Shown: positions 19,301 to 32,931, counted from the first letter of the stretch. The stretch: DNA of 64,000 bases from Gavia stellata (GCF_030936135.1 NC_082637.1:60644044-60708043), one strand, 5' to 3'. The notes: generated by a model not told the origin, from the letters alone. Made by a program: numbers and translations.

Positions 19301-20339
19301 ATGAACTCCCATGAAAAATTAATCTCCTCTCTAAGTCTGCTCCTAGGAACAACTATTACAATCTCAAGTAACCATTGGATAATAGCCTGAAACGGACTAG
19401 AAATCAACCCCCTAGCCATCATTCCCCTCATCTCAAAATCCCATCACCCACGAGCTGTTAAAGCCACAACAAGTACTTCTTAGTACAAGCAACCGCAACT
19501 GCACTAGTCCTCTTCTCTAGCATAATCAACGTTTGATGAACCGGACAATGAGCTAGCACCCAACTAAACCACCCAACACCATGCCTTCTAATAACAGCAC
19601 CAATTGCAATAAAGCTAGGATTAGTGCCATTCCACTTCTGATTCCCAGAAGTACTTCAAGGCTCATCCCTAATTACTGCTCTACTTCTATCAACAATAAT
19701 GAAATTCCCCCAATCACCATTCTCTTCCTAACATCCCACTCACTCAACCCAACACTCTTAACCATCATGGCTGTCGCCTCAGCAGCCCTAGGAGGTTGAA
19801 TGGGACTAAACCAAACACAGATTTGAAAAATCTTAGCCTTCTCATCCATCTCCAACTTAGGCTGAATAGCAGTTATCATCATTTACAGCCCTAAACTTAC
19901 CTTACTAACTTTCTACCTATGCTCACTAACAACAACTGCCGTATTCCTTACTCTCAACAAAACCAAAACACTAAAGCTACCCACAATGATAACCTCATGG
20001 ACAAAAACCCCCATACTAAATGCGACCTTAATACTAGCCCTACTCTCTCTAGCAGGACTCCCTCCACTAACAGGCTTCCTACCCAAATGACTCATTATCC
20101 AAGAACTCACTAAGCAAGAAATAACCACAACAGCCACCATCATTGCCATACTCTCACTGCTGGGATTATTTTTCTACCTCCACCTCGCATATTACTCAAC
20201 CATCACACTCCCACCAAACTCCACAAACCATATAAAACAGTGGCACATTAACAAGTCAACAAGGACCCCAATTGCCACCCTTACCTCCCTATCAATCCTA
20301 CTTTTACCTCTCTCCCCCGTGATCCTAACCACTGTCTAG
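19301..20339 (+). pseudogene. ND2: NUMT ND2, frameshifted
   Basis: Starts MNSHEKLISSLSLLLG and ends with TAG at the overlap with tRNA-Trp, total 1,039 bases. A base is missing near 19470-19475: in the ATTKYFLVQA block ACAACAAGTAC is one base shorter than expected, so the following part is out of phase. Downstream segments around KLGLVPFHFWFPEVLQG and the LAGLPPLTGFLPKW block remain recognisable. The gene normally encodes a membrane subunit of complex I. Confidence 0.91.
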
Positions 20340-20407
20340 AAACTTAGGATAATCTAAACCAAAGGCCTTCAAAGCCTTAAACAAGAGTTAAACCTTCTTA
20401 GTTTCTG
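20338..20407 (+). pseudogene. trnW: NUMT tRNA-Trp
   Basis: The ends AGAAACT/AGTTTCT pair and the anticodon is TCA (CCTTCAAAGC). It overlaps the end of ND2 by two bases, as in avian mtDNA. Confidence 0.86.
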
Positions 20408-20408
20408 C

Positions 20409-20478
20409 TAAGACCTGCAGGACACTAACCTGCATCTCCTGAATGCAACCCAGACACTTTAATTAAGCTAGGGCCTTA
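20409..20478 (-). pseudogene. trnA: NUMT tRNA-Ala
   Basis: Minus-strand tRNA with anticodon TGC (plus strand GAATGCAACC). The acceptor stem retains partial pairing (TAAGACC/GGCCTTA). Confidence 0.83.
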
Positions 20479-20482
20479 TACC

Positions 20483-20555
20483 TAGACAGGCGGGCCTTAA
20501 TCCCAAAAAAACTCTAGTTAACAGCTAGATGCCCAAACCAACAGGCTTCTGTCTA
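20483..20555 (-). pseudogene. trnN: NUMT tRNA-Asn, last mitochondrial gene of the insertion
   Basis: Minus-strand tRNA with ends TAGACAG/CTGTCTA and anticodon GTT (plus strand GTTAACAGC). Mitochondrial homology stops right after it: the expected tRNA-Cys, tRNA-Tyr and COX1 are not found. Confidence 0.85.
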
Positions 20556-20556
20556 A

Positions 20557-23394
20557 CCAGACTCTGCACACTCTTACTCAATCCACATGTACCTCAGATG
20601 TTTCCAGGGCCAAAAATGTAACTTATCGGCACAAAGGCAGCATGAGGTGTCTACAGAAGACCATCTTACTTACTTAATAAGCATCTTACTTCCAATAGAA
20701 AAAGATTACTTCAGAAATATTTGGAGAGACATAATCTAAAAGTGTTTACATCTAATAAGAAGGATTTCTTTACGTGCCATAGGAAGGATTCCTCTAAATC
20801 ACACACCCCAGGTGTATGTATACTAAAAGAGAAGAAGAAAAATATCATGCTAAAGTATTTTAAAATGCCATCACAATTTGGCTTATAATATGCATGAACA
20901 TCATTGTGTTTTACAACTTCAAGTTCCAATTAACCAAGAGCTCCCAGGACCAGAAGTAGATATTTTTGATGGGTGATATTCCCCCATTTCATCACATTAC
21001 AGTTCTTGTAGCTTGCAAATTAATTAGATTTAAGAGCTGTATCTAGTCTAATGTAATTAATGTCTGTTTTCCCTACAATACCCATGCAATTTGGAAGGAA
21101 ATTTCCATCTGGCTGTTTGTGGTATAAAGAAGAAACTGTTTTGGGGGTAAGATGAATTTTGTTTTTAACAGAGGCTGTCAAAACCATGTGCATCCCTCCA
21201 GCTCAGCAAAATTTGTTTGTAAGTTAAGTGGATTGAGCATTTTAAACAGAATGAGTTTCCTGTTTTATGGGCGATTAATATTGCTTTCTCAATGACAGAG
21301 TACAGAACGCAAGGGATGAAAAGTGCACTTCCTGACTTAAAATATGTTTTCTCATTATAAAATTATCTTATAAAGGAAAATCCAATGCTATCCAATCTCT
21401 AGGCTTTATAATTACTGCATCAATACATGAATTGTAGTCAGATACTCACCAGCTATAGATACCTATAATAATGTCCATTAATATATGCTAAATTGCATAC
21501 CCTGTTTTTCATTATGACTGAACTTCTGTTTTCCTAATTAAACTCTTCACTGAGTTCTTATATGCATGATGATATAGGGAAAAACCTGGAAACCATGACC
21601 TTCTGCAAAGTAGATTTAATTTAATGAGTCACTTACAGGTACACTTTTCAGACTAGCTTCTGGTCCATATGAGCACAGTTCCTGTAATTTATCCACAAAA
21701 GCTGTTAGCTTCCCTCTTATGCACCGCTTCTGTGTGAATTTCCTTAGTCCTCCAGCTGGCAAAAGCAAAGGTGGTGCAGTGTTTTTACCCAGTAGTGAGC
21801 AAATCACTTACTCAATAAACAGTGAAGCAAGGCAGCCTGAATGAGCAGGAACTGCATAGCAAAGCCAACAGTCAGGCAGAGCAGAGCCAGAGTAGCACAG
21901 GCAGGCAGTGGTTCCACTGGAGTAGTTACTATTTCACTCCAAACTCATAGTAGAGCAGCTCTTGTACAAAACTCATTAATTCATTTGTTTAATCCAAAAA
22001 GATGCTGTTCTAAAACCCACTAGTACATCAGTGAGCTCTGAGCAGAACAAATTTTTTTCAGTATAGCCTAAGACTGTGGCAGAAAGCGAATACAGGCTTT
22101 TTGCAGTGTGTCTGGAAGTCCAACAAGAGCCAACCATGCTTTCAATATATAATTTATTTTCATTTTTATGCCAATTAGAAGAAGTTTAGAAATCTGCAAG
22201 AGAAATAAATTAAAACATGCGCTGGGATCAGTTCTAAATTTGGCAAGCTACGAGAAGAAAGTCATCCAATACAGAAGACTAGCCAGGGCTAGAAGCCAGA
22301 GCTCTAGCAATTCAAATCAGATGATCCTCTCCTGAGAATGTTTCCAACACTGCATCATTTGCAATGAGTTTAAAAAGAGACAGCTGCCCTCAAAGCAAAT
22401 ACAGAAACTGCAATTCTTTGTTAGCACAAAAGTGACTGTGCAGAGCAAAACTGGAGCACGGGCTGGGATCCCCTCTCTGTTTCAGCCAACAACAGCTCTT
22501 GAGTGCAATGATATCCCCAAGAGGTAACAGATGCAGGAGAGCTTAGTCCCCTGGCACAATGGACTGATGTGCAGCTGTTTGAGGCTTACCTAAAATTCAT
22601 CCACAGAACAATGACATGAGATCCATAGGCTCCCAAGCCATGTAGTTTTAAACAAAAATACTGCAGCTTTTAGTTTGGGGACCTTAACTCTGAATTCCAC
22701 ACCTAGACCTTGTCTGGGCTCTTTTCCTTGGAAACTGACATATGATGGCTGTAGCAGACCACAAAGGTGTGAAGGTGAGGTCAGGCTTTCTGTGCTGGGC
22801 CATAACTCATCCCTGATCTCCTCTGCTTGCTTGCCCTCATCCTCAATCCAAACACCATGTAGGCTCTGGTCACTTTGGACATGTAGGTCAGTTCTCAGAA
22901 ACTGAAGAAAACAAGGAATGTCAGATTAACAGAAGGCTTTTTCAACCGATAATTTGTGTTGTAAACTGATCGCAGTCACTGATAAAATAACTGTGAGACT
23001 CCAATCTTTAAAAACAGACCCAAATCCTGATGCACTCTCCTGCTGCTTCCTGTTCCTCTTGCTCACAGTCTGAGGCTCATCAACATTTTAGACTGAAACA
23101 GGACTTTTCTGGCCACTCACCACTGTAAGAATGTGTTATGCCAAAAATAGCTTTCCAGATGGGCCTGATTTAGATGTGCACATAAGATCAAGATACAGCT
23201 ATCTGTACCTTGAACAGTCAGTATATGTTACAGCTGCGTAATACCCTCAGCATGACACAGGTAACCAAACCTGGTCATTCTAGATGGAAATCTTTCTCTC
23301 CTTTTTCAGTGAACAGCCAGATACTGGCTAGAACTTAGCATGAGTTTCTATGGTACATATACATTTCTGCTCGACACCAACACCACCTATATGT
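20557..23394. other. AT-rich non-coding stretch, nothing recognised
   Basis: No gene, RNA or repeat family is recognised. Open frames are all below 80 codons, show no motifs, and occur at chance frequency. Bases 20660-20700 contain a short imperfect internal repeat around CATCTTACTT. Confidence 0.55.
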
Positions 23395-23990
23395 TGTCGG
23401 AGCTGGTTTTGGCTGAGATGATACAGTTAATTTTTCTTTATAGTGGCTTGTATGGTGCTAGGTTTTGGATTTGTGATGAAAACAGTGTTGAAAACACATG
23501 GATGTTTTGGTTATTGCTGAACAGTGCTTATGTGGTGTCAAGGCCTTTTCTGCTTCTCATGCTGCCCCACCAGCAAGTAGGCTGGGGGTGCACAAGAAGT
23601 TGGGAGGGGATACAGCTGACTGCAACTGACCCCAACTGACCAAAGGGATATCCCATATCATATGACACCATGCTCAGCAATAAAATCTGTGGGAAGAAGG
23701 AGGAATTGGAGGACATTCAGAGTTACAGTATTTATCTTCCCCGGTAACCACTACGTGTGATGGAGCCCTGCTTTCCTGGAGATGGCTGAACAGCAGCCTG
23801 ACAATGGGAAGTAGTGAATTAATTCCTTATTTTGCTTTCCTTGTGCGTGCAGCTTTCGCTTTGCCTATTAAACTGTCTTTATCTCAACCCACAAGTTGTC
23901 TCAGTTTTCCCTTTCTCTCTCCCCACACTGAGGGGGCATTAGCCGGCAGCTGTGTGGTGCTTAGCTGCCTGCTGACGTTAACCCATGACA
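23395..23990 (+). mobile_element. Solo LTR of an avian endogenous retrovirus
   Basis: The block begins TGTCGGAGCTGG and ends ACCCATGACA, giving the TG...CA ends of an LTR at about 596 bp. It has an AATAAA near 23680 and a downstream ATTAAA near 23869 followed by a C/T-rich stretch. No proviral gene is found next to it, so it is a solo LTR left by recombination. The body resembles an LTR type common in bird genomes (inference from recall, not a search). No clean target duplication is visible: TATGT on the left and CTGTC on the right. Confidence 0.75.
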
Positions 23991-24137
23991 CTGTCCCACC
24001 ATGAACTTGTCTAAGCATGTAGGTGCAAAGCAGCTGAAGTCTTACGGTGGCTAATATTCTCTAGCAAATTATTAATTTCCTGCACACAGCAGTAAAGGAG
24101 AACAAGATAAGCCAGATTTGGATGTTCAGAAAGAACA

Positions 24138-24172
24138 TCTAAATTAATTTAATTAATTAATTAATTTAATTT
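24138..24172. repeat. AATT-rich simple repeat
   Basis: A tract of repeated TTAA/AATT units (AATTAATTTAATTAATTAATTAATTTAATTT). Confidence 0.85.
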
Positions 24173-24584
24173 CCACAGAAAGGCAGTTCCAATACACCAG
24201 GTCTCTTACTTTCCTACTGAACAAATAGTTGCATTTCTGTGCATCTCATATCAGCTTTCTTCTCTAACAGGAGTAGCAATACTGAATGAAATGGTTTTTT
24301 ATTAATAAAAGCCTCTTACAGAGAAATTATGTATCATGAGACCTGGTAATATTTCTAAGTGATACACTTCAAAGTGAAAAGTAAATAGAAATTGCCCTCC
24401 TGCCAGAAGAACATTCACAGAAAAACAAATATACACTGAAAATAAACATATATCTTAAGGAAAATAACAGTGTTTTCAGCAGAACTGGTTGCATTTTACC
24501 CCTTACTCATTGAGATATTTTTTGAATTCTTTTTTTAATGTTAGGAATAAACTAAAGTAAAAAGTTTCAAACTAAATTAAACAG

Positions 24585-24603
24585 ATTTTTTTTTTTTTTT
24601 TTT
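24585..24603. repeat. Poly(T) tract
   Basis: An uninterrupted T run of about 19 bases. A second one lies at 24846-24863. Neither is attached to a recognisable retroposon. Confidence 0.85.
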
Positions 24604-27600
24604 ACATTAATCTACTATAGTAAAGTTTTGGACATTATCAGCACTGAAAATATTTTCAGATTTTGTTTTTGTTTTGGAATGAACTGTAATTGGAATTTCA
24701 ATGGTTTGTACAGCCATTGAAGCAAAAAATAGCTCCTTAGTTTTTGTTGTCATTGTAAAGCAGCATATACCTGATGGCTCTCAAGCAATCCAGTCTTGTT
24801 GCTACCTTCATACATTTCTCTGATGTCTTTAAAACAAAGTATTTTAATTTTTTTTTTTTTTTTGTGGAAAATTTTAGAATTTTTACTTTCTGCTTTAGTT
24901 TCCTTCTAACCATTGTGCAGATGTATTGCTTGACTTCTTAGTGAATTTTGAGCTACTGGAGATTTTGCAGCGGTGCTATGTTTGTCTACAAAGTATGAAT
25001 AGTCTGATTAATCAATTGTTCCCTTATCAGAGGTAGTTTTCATCTTTTCTGTGGGATTAATGCACTTTCTATTCTTTGCTATTCCATAGAGAACTATATT
25101 AATTTGCCACATAACCTCCTAGCCCTTGTAAATACAGCTTTATATTAATATTACTTTTCAATCACATATTCTGCTTCCCAAATGCTTGACTATTAATTTA
25201 ACCTAAAGTTTGTAGAGGAAATTGAAGAATATTTGAGTGATTTCTCAATGAGCAAGAGGAAAGGCAGAAGCAACATACAAATTTGAGTACACAAAATTCA
25301 AGAGTCAACAAAAGTTAGTCACATAAATATGGTTGGAGAAGGAAAATCAGTAAGGATTTGATTACATGTGATAGAGTAAATTCTACCGACAGCACAAAAT
25401 TCTGAAAATACATTACAGCATTGTAGAAGGCCTAGTAGCATTTCTACAGTTTCTTAAGATTTTGCAAATGTATAAAACTTAATGGCTTGGGAAAGCAGTT
25501 TCTGTACTAAGTAGCTGCCTAAGGTGGAATATTCATAGAAAATATCAGCCGAAAACAGTTCAACTAGTTCTCTGGACAAGAGTAAGGAAAAAAGACTTTG
25601 TTTTACAATTGTGTTAACATGCTGGTGACTTTTTCTTTTAAACAGCTGCATGCCCAAAATTGGAAATACAGAATCTGAAATGTCGCAGTGCCTGTGTGAG
25701 AAAGCTGTGCCTTCTGTTCTGTCCAGAAAGATCAGCTGGTGCTTGGGTGAAGTTTTCTGTGCACATGTTCACATTTGGCCTGGGTCTGAGATCAGGAAGT
25801 TTTTCCTCCATCATGTTGTTGAATACCTCATAGAAACCACATAGGATTTAAAAAATTTTTTGAAGAACTGCCTGCTTAGACTGTGAGCAGAACAATAACT
25901 GGACCAGAATTATGGAGAGACTGTGAGAAAAGATAAGATGTCTGGAGTTTTGTACTGACTGGACAGGGGGAATGGTAATTATTGCCAGGGGAAAAAATTA
26001 TGTATGAACGTAGCATCAATTGAAGTTTCATGACAGAGACTGGGAAAGAAGTGCAGTGATAGGAGCAGACGGACACTGTGGTTAGGAGATCATTCAGGAA
26101 GGGCAGTTGGAGATGAATCAATGAGAACAAAGAGAGCTGTATGAAAGAGCTGGATAACAAAATATGGGGAGAAATTGTTCAGATATGAAGGAGAAGGAAG
26201 GGAGCTGTATCTGCTCTGTAGGCAGTGGAATTGCAAGTGCCAGGGTATGGGGAGAGCTGAGCATTAAAAAAAGAATTTTCTAGACCAGGCAACTGAAATT
26301 AAATGTCTGAGGAGTTGTTACTGAAACAAACCAGAAACTGAGAGTGACCAAAGATGAGGACACAGTCAGAGAAAACAAAAAGGAGTGGGACCAAAATTTA
26401 TTGAAAGGGATAATCAGAAAGAGTTGAAATACGAGGCAAAATAGAAAGAAAAGTCTGCATCTACCTGACCATGTTCCCCTCTGCAGGCTGGAAGTGACCC
26501 TCAAATCCCTGACTGAAAAGTATTAGATGTAAATTTCTCGTAAAGTCTTAATTCACCCCTCCTTCTGTATATATCATATGACAGCTATCAAAACACATAG
26601 TTAGACACTGTTAGCTTCATCTATTATACAAAGCAGATGTGTATTGGGAACAACCAAGTTACGTCATCAAGGAGGCTGTTCCTGCTACGTTCCTATTTCA
26701 GTTGTTGTAGAATGTGAAATGTGCATGAGGAAGGAATTACAAGGAAAGGAAGGAGCTTATCTTGACAAAAGCCAGTGGATATTTTGCCAACAGATTGCCT
26801 TTAGTTCCTTAGTTCAGTTCCTGACCTGGGAATATCACTTAAATCAAATATGTCACACACGTTCACTAGTGCAGTGCTGCTCATTTTCTGGGAACATGTT
26901 ATACCACTCCCTGGTATCTGAATTGCAAAAATACAGTACATTCACACCTCCAGCTTTAAATATACAATGGAAATTTCTTGGAGGGAGGAGGGGGAAAGGG
27001 GAACATGCAAAATCCTGAAAAATATCTTCACATGCCACTTTTTGGGCGCTTAGAATAGGACAGTCTGTCTATAATCCGGACATCTGGTCTTCAGCTGTAA
27101 AATTAAGCTACAGAAATTTATAATTTCACAAAATGTTAAGGGTGTCAAATATTTTCACACCTGTAAATGTATGTTCACAAGGATGATGAATGCCACTAAT
27201 AAGTTTATGAGGAAGCAAGAACTCTGTCTTCAGAGAGCTCTATAATGTAAGAAAAAACTTATCACTCACTAACTAGCAAGAACAAAACAAGACCCCTCAT
27301 GCTTATCCTCTCTGTGTACCGGAGAAGAAATGGGCCCTGTATGAAAAATAATACTTCGTCAGCTAACTATGACATAATGAAAATGCACAGGGGAATTGCT
27401 TCTGAGTTCCTCAGGCAATTCTAATTCTGGAATTGCCTGACTGTATAGTCACTTTTCAGCCCTAATAGCATTCTTGAAAAGGAGTTATATGTATTATTTT
27501 GCCAAGACTATGAAACTTTTGGAAAACCCTATTTACTTAGGGCACAGTTTCTTGAAAATATTTTTAAGTAGCTAGGAAATGAAATATGTTGTATAAGAAT

Positions 27601-27715
27601 AATAAATTGCAATTATTTCTCTCTAGTTTTCCCCAGCTTCCATTCTATGCTTTTTATAGCCAGATAAATAGTAGTCAACAAAAGAACATAAGAATTTCTT
27701 TAGAACTATTTGAAT

Positions 27716-27786
27716 ATATCAAAAATATAATAATATTATAAAAATAATAATATAATAAAAATAATATAATCAAATATATATATCAA
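27716..27786. repeat. (AAAATAATAT)-type AT-rich repeat
   Basis: Made almost only of A and T with repeated ATAATAT and AAATAATA units, ending in a short (AT)n. Confidence 0.85.
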
Positions 27787-30700
27787 AACTTAATGCATTT
27801 CTTTATGAGTTCATTGAGCCTAAATGTGAGTGAAATGATTGCTTTCAAATTACAACCATAGAGCCAACATTTGAGAAGACCTTGTTATCAAGGGTAAAAC
27901 ACGATTAAATTGCTGGTTTTACATTTACTGATCTGGAATGACATTTTAGATCAATGAAAAAGTATTTAAGATATTTCTGGTTTTTAGACAAAGTAACACT
28001 TCATTCAAAGCACAACTACCCTTGCCCACATTTGGATACATCATTTCTTTTAAACCAATTTTTTTTTATTTATTGTTATATATGCAACAGTAGTTTTATA
28101 GGAAAAAAAAAAAAGCTTGTATCAAGTGATTTTATATTTCAGATAACCAATAGGAAATAAGAATCATATGATAACTTAAGGTTAATCCTAACTGAGCTTT
28201 TTGTGAATGATTAAGATCAGTTTTGCATGTAATTTCAAGCATCATGGTTAGTACCATTCTCAGAAACAACTAGAAACCCCTTTAGTGATGAACAGAGAGG
28301 ACTATCTCTTCCCCATATAATGTAACATGATGGGATCCAATGGCTTCTTTTTTTGTATGTTCATGATCCTGAGAACTACATGGATTTAGATTCATGCATT
28401 TAATTGTGTTCAGTAACTTGGATAGCTGTTGTCTGGTTGTTAATTCTAGGGATTTATTTCAAGTCAAATACAGGTGATGCTGGCTGTCATTGGCAACTTT
28501 GAATTTGTATTGCCATCGTTCCACAATATCTGTAGATAGTCCAGCCTATAAGTGTGTGGAACCATTTGCCACCGAAGTTGCAATTTAAGTGCTGTTATAC
28601 TCATTACTTGTTTGTGCATGTGTGTACCCCATTTTGCTCGTTTATATGAAAAGCTCAGTACAAGCAGACTGCCAGTTAAAAAATCTGATGCTGGAAAAGT
28701 AACTTAAAAATACTAAGATTTGTCTTCTGTTCTGGAATAAATTTATCGATTAAATTGATTCTTCCCCTCTGTTATTTGGGTTATGAAGTCTCTGAAAAAA
28801 AATTGGTAACTGTATTTGAACATTTGTTAATTAAAGCAAGTGGCAAGTTAATGCTTTGGAACTAAAACCTGACAGTGATTATAGTACATTTAAGTTAGGC
28901 ACGTGAGGCGTAATAGCAAGAAAGATGCACTTGACCGAGATTTGGCATGGGCCAATGTGCCTAAGTACTCTGACTGTTAGTCAAAGCTCATTGCATGTTA
29001 TCCTTACTTCTATTAGTACCTGAATTCGCAAATTGATGAAAGTGCTACTATGGGTAAAGCTCACTCCACATCCCTCTTCCTGGACTGAAATTTTCTGCAC
29101 ACGAGTTTACAACTAGCGTCTATGTTGAGAAAGTAGACATCCAGCTATAGAAAGAATATCAGCTCCAGCTGACAAATTGTGAGTTTATATTAAAGCCTAA
29201 CAGCTTATAAGTTACTCTAATGATATTGTTCCTCTAAAATTTATGCTTCCCGAAATATTGTAACTGTGAGAAAGAGTTTGCCTAATCGTATTTCAGAAAG
29301 TGTCTGATAAACCAAGCACCTAAGAAGAGGGGTCTTGCACTTTCTCTGATGAAAGCAGCTGGTCCTTCCCTCCCAGACAGATGTAGCAAGAAGGTCACAG
29401 ACACCTGCCACTCTGAAACAGAGGACTTCTCCCCGGTACTCAGTTTCTGTCAGTGCAGCCCCAAAACCCGAGTCATTGACAGCTCCAAGGCCCAGCACAA
29501 GTGACACAGTCCCAGTGGCAGCTGGTGACAGATCTGACAACCCACAGCTAGAAGTCATACTTGGGAATCTCTGCTTCTCTCTGCCTACTGACGCCAGTAG
29601 ACCATGCTGCTCAATTATACTCTGGGATTCTTGTCTCTTTATGGTAGCATGTTACCCCAATCCAGGCAACTGTGTAAAATGTCTGTCTGATAACATGGCT
29701 CTTCATAATCATTTTCACAATGCATTCACTGGTTAGGTTGATCCACTCCATTACACATATAGCTTTTTGTGAGCCTTAATTAGTGCAATCTCAGTGAATA
29801 ACCACATAACCAAGGATGGAATCGGAGTGGGCTAATAAATTACTCAAACTAAGACATTAAAGGCTGTGTCTAACCTGGGTGTAATGCACTGACTTCAGTG
29901 GCACTATGTCAGGAATGAACTTCACACATCAGTTTGCAGGTTCTAACATAAATTATTATTCCTTGCACACTGCTCTAATGTCTATTAAATGTAGTTATAG
30001 AACACTCATTATGGGTTATCTCTGTTGTTCACAGTCTGGTTGTCTGATCAAAAAAAAAAAGTTCTTTCAATTTAATCAAAACATTGCATAAATAAAAATG
30101 CCAGTTTGAGACAGAATGTGTTCTAGTAATCTGTAATTATAATTGTTGACACTTTAAATTATAAAAGCTTCCTTTAAAACTAACTTTGCTTTACCAAATT
30201 AGAATATAGTGAAGGAAAGGTTTTTAGATTTCTATTTTTTCTAAATTGGGGTAAAAAATACCTCATACTCCCAGCTAAAATGTGTTCACAATTAGCTCTG
30301 GTGTAATTGCTCATATACATGTGCAGATTCAGAATGTGGAAACAGGCTCTGCTATGAAACACTGAATGGACTGCCTAATTTTAAAATACATATTTGTGCT
30401 GTAACCTTGGAGTTCTCAAAATATTTTTCAGAAACTATAGTAGTGACAATGAGGGTTATTGCACTTTATGGCCATTTTTATATTTTTCTTTCAGGCTGTT
30501 AAAAAAGATCTCCAGTGAGACCATATCTTACCTACACTGGTGGACATTCCAGTATCTCTAGGTTGCCTTCAACCTAGGTTACCCCTAATGCACTATGTGT
30601 AAAGCACAGTACTCTTCTGCTGCCTCCCATCTAGCTTATCTGTACTATTCTGCATAACAGACCCTGTCTGGCTCTAGCCATTATCTTCCTGTGGATAAAA

Positions 30701-32005
30701 CCTAAAGAGAAAAAAAGCCTTTCTGGCTACAGTCCTGTGCAGAACCCATGAGTTACCTGTGCCATGTACCAAGCTGTGTGTATGTGTTAAAATGTTTGAA
30801 ACAGAAAGCAGTCATTTCTCGTCTCATAAAAAAGACACAATAATGATGAGGACTTCTTGAGCTATTTCCAATTTGGTTATGTATGTATAAGCAACTAAAA
30901 TGTGCAATGGACAATTTTCTGGCTTTGAGGACAGTTGGCAAACCACAGCTTGCATCCATAAACCTTCCAAAACAGCATGGTCACATCCAAATTAAATGTC
31001 AGGAACATTTCTTAATCCTTACTAATTCTGAGTTATTCCTGGGTAAGTGTTCACTGGCACAGACCCATATCATGCCAGGAATCATGTTAAAAATCCAGCC
31101 GACTTGGGGAAGTACCTAAGTCCCCTCTATGTCATGCACTGACTTTGTTTACTTTAGCAGTACTGGTGTAGTCCCAACTGGCAATGAATCCAGACAGAGC
31201 GAGTTAAAAAAGTCAGTCATTAAATACAATGCCAAGCTGTTTGTTAAATGCTTATTATGGCAGTTGCAAACTCCTTTGGGAAACGTTAGCAGAGATGGAA
31301 AAAAAAATACAATTGTTTTAGGAATTTTAGCTTGACCTCTCTAGTGGGAAGACTCAAACTAGTCCTTCACTTCTGTTAAAAATTAGTGTCTCAATCACAG
31401 AAAAGGTAAAAGGACTGAAAGATGAATTCCCTACTCCATCCTACTGAATCAATATCACATTCAGTGTCCTCATCAGTGAATAGCAATTTTGGTGTACTGT
31501 GACAGCAGATAAAAATAATAGTTTTTAAAGTGGGCAAATGGAAATGGAGAGACTGTAAATGTGTGGAAGTATTTAAATTGTCAAAAGCTACTATACATTA
31601 AAATCTCAATCACATCTCAAAAAATGCTTGTACATTTAGATATATCAATGAAGTGAATGAAGTGAGTATTTTCTTTCCTTGTCCTTGTCTCCAGGAGTTT
31701 ATAATGATTAGTACAAAACTGGGAAATATAAACAGTAGTGGTGTTATTCTACATACTCCTACTGCACTTATGTTAGATGATTCAGACATACAAGTGATTA
31801 TGATAACTCTTTACTGTTCTCTTTACTGCTCAAACTCAATATTAAACTTGAAGAAAATGGGTATTTTACGCACATTGGGTTAAAAAGAAATTCTAATCAC
31901 AGATAAAACAAAGGTACCTGCAGAGAAAAAAATTGGGATTTATACCTGCTGTCTTAATGAAACCTTATCTTTATAATGTTATTTCTTTTCAGAATGTACA
32001 ATGGA

Positions 32006-32072
32006 GTTTTGTTTGTTTGTTTTGTTGTTTTGTTTAGTTGTTTCTTGCTTTTGCTTTTGTTTTTGATTTTGT
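32006..32072. repeat. GTTT-type simple repeat
   Basis: Repeated GTTTG, GTTGTTTT and TTTGCTTTTG units on the plus strand. Low complexity, no element boundary seen. Confidence 0.75.
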
Positions 32073-32875
32073 GAGGATTAATTATGGAATGCTAACGTGT
32101 GTTCTAATTTAGTCTAAGTTGTGATCAAACACAACAAATCATTGTGAATGTCTGATATAGAATGCATATATATAGGTTCCTATGGTTTTGTAATTTATTT
32201 ATGAAATGGGTGGAAAATGGTAATATAGGGAGACAAAATGTTCAAGGTCAAATCTCATCAACTCCAAAGACTTAAGGTCAAATTTTGACAAGTATTCCAT
32301 TCAGCTCTACAAAACAAAAGGGTTAAATTTTATTTTGAATGTGATGGGAGCTAGAACCTGTGTTTCTTTTCAGTTCTTACCTCGAGTAACTTAAACATCA
32401 TTCATTATATTTCTTAAGTGTTTAAGTGCCTCATTCCCTCTCAAGACTTCTAAAGGCTACCTGAAAACATTACCGTTAAGGCTAAGTACAAAGTTGTCTG
32501 ATTGTGGGCCTACATTTTCTTTTTCAAGTGAATCTGCTCATCATACTGTGTTATGAACCAGTCTCACAGGAGACAGATCCCAGCCAAAAGCCATGTAATT
32601 GTGCAGTGGCTACAGCATAGCAAAGTGCTTGGAACATATGAAATACCGATGGGCACAGCACTGTGTTAAGTGCAGTTTTACAGGTTTTAGATCAGAGCTC
32701 AGTATATGAACGAAGGATGCCTCCAAAACGCCTATTGTTCTCATGAAAGACAGAGACAGCCGCTGGCAAAAACTGATGCAATTTTCTGAAATAACTTTAA
32801 ATTTACAGTGGACTAACTATTGGACTTTAACTAGAGTATTGGAACTGCTTTTTTCGTTCTGATTTTCATGAACTC

Positions 32876-32931
32876 TGTGTGTGTGTGTGTGTATATGTGT
32901 CTATGTGTGTGTCTGTGTGCATATACATAGA
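32876..32931. repeat. (TG)n microsatellite
   Basis: Starts with about nine uninterrupted TG units, then interrupted TGTG/TATG units. Confidence 0.9.

Larger units (their letters stand above)
5245..20556 (+). other. NUMT: near-complete avian mitochondrial genome copy in nuclear DNA
   Basis: The segment contains 12 mitochondrial protein genes and about 15 tRNAs in bird order, readable only with the vertebrate mitochondrial code. It starts inside COX2 near codon 16 and ends just after tRNA-Asn. COX1 and its flanking tRNAs are missing, as is the block from the ND6 start through the control region, 12S and 16S rRNA. Nuclear origin is shown by three things: frameshifts and nonsense changes in most genes, a 4.5-kb CR1 inserted in ND4 (9539-14086), and flanking AT-rich nuclear DNA. 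Subtracting the CR1, about 10.8 kb of mitochondrial sequence remains. It could derive from a rearranged mtDNA molecule, or from intact mtDNA with later nuclear deletion; the sequence alone does not decide this. Confidence 0.97.

Noticed and set aside
5245..20556. Interpretation as a genuine mitochondrial contig
   Set aside because: Multiple indels and nonsense changes, a CR1 insertion, missing rRNAs and control region, and nuclear flanks on both sides.
26644..27018. 124-codon frame as a possible gene
   Set aside because: No domain, no splice or promoter context, and unremarkable length for the amount of sequence.
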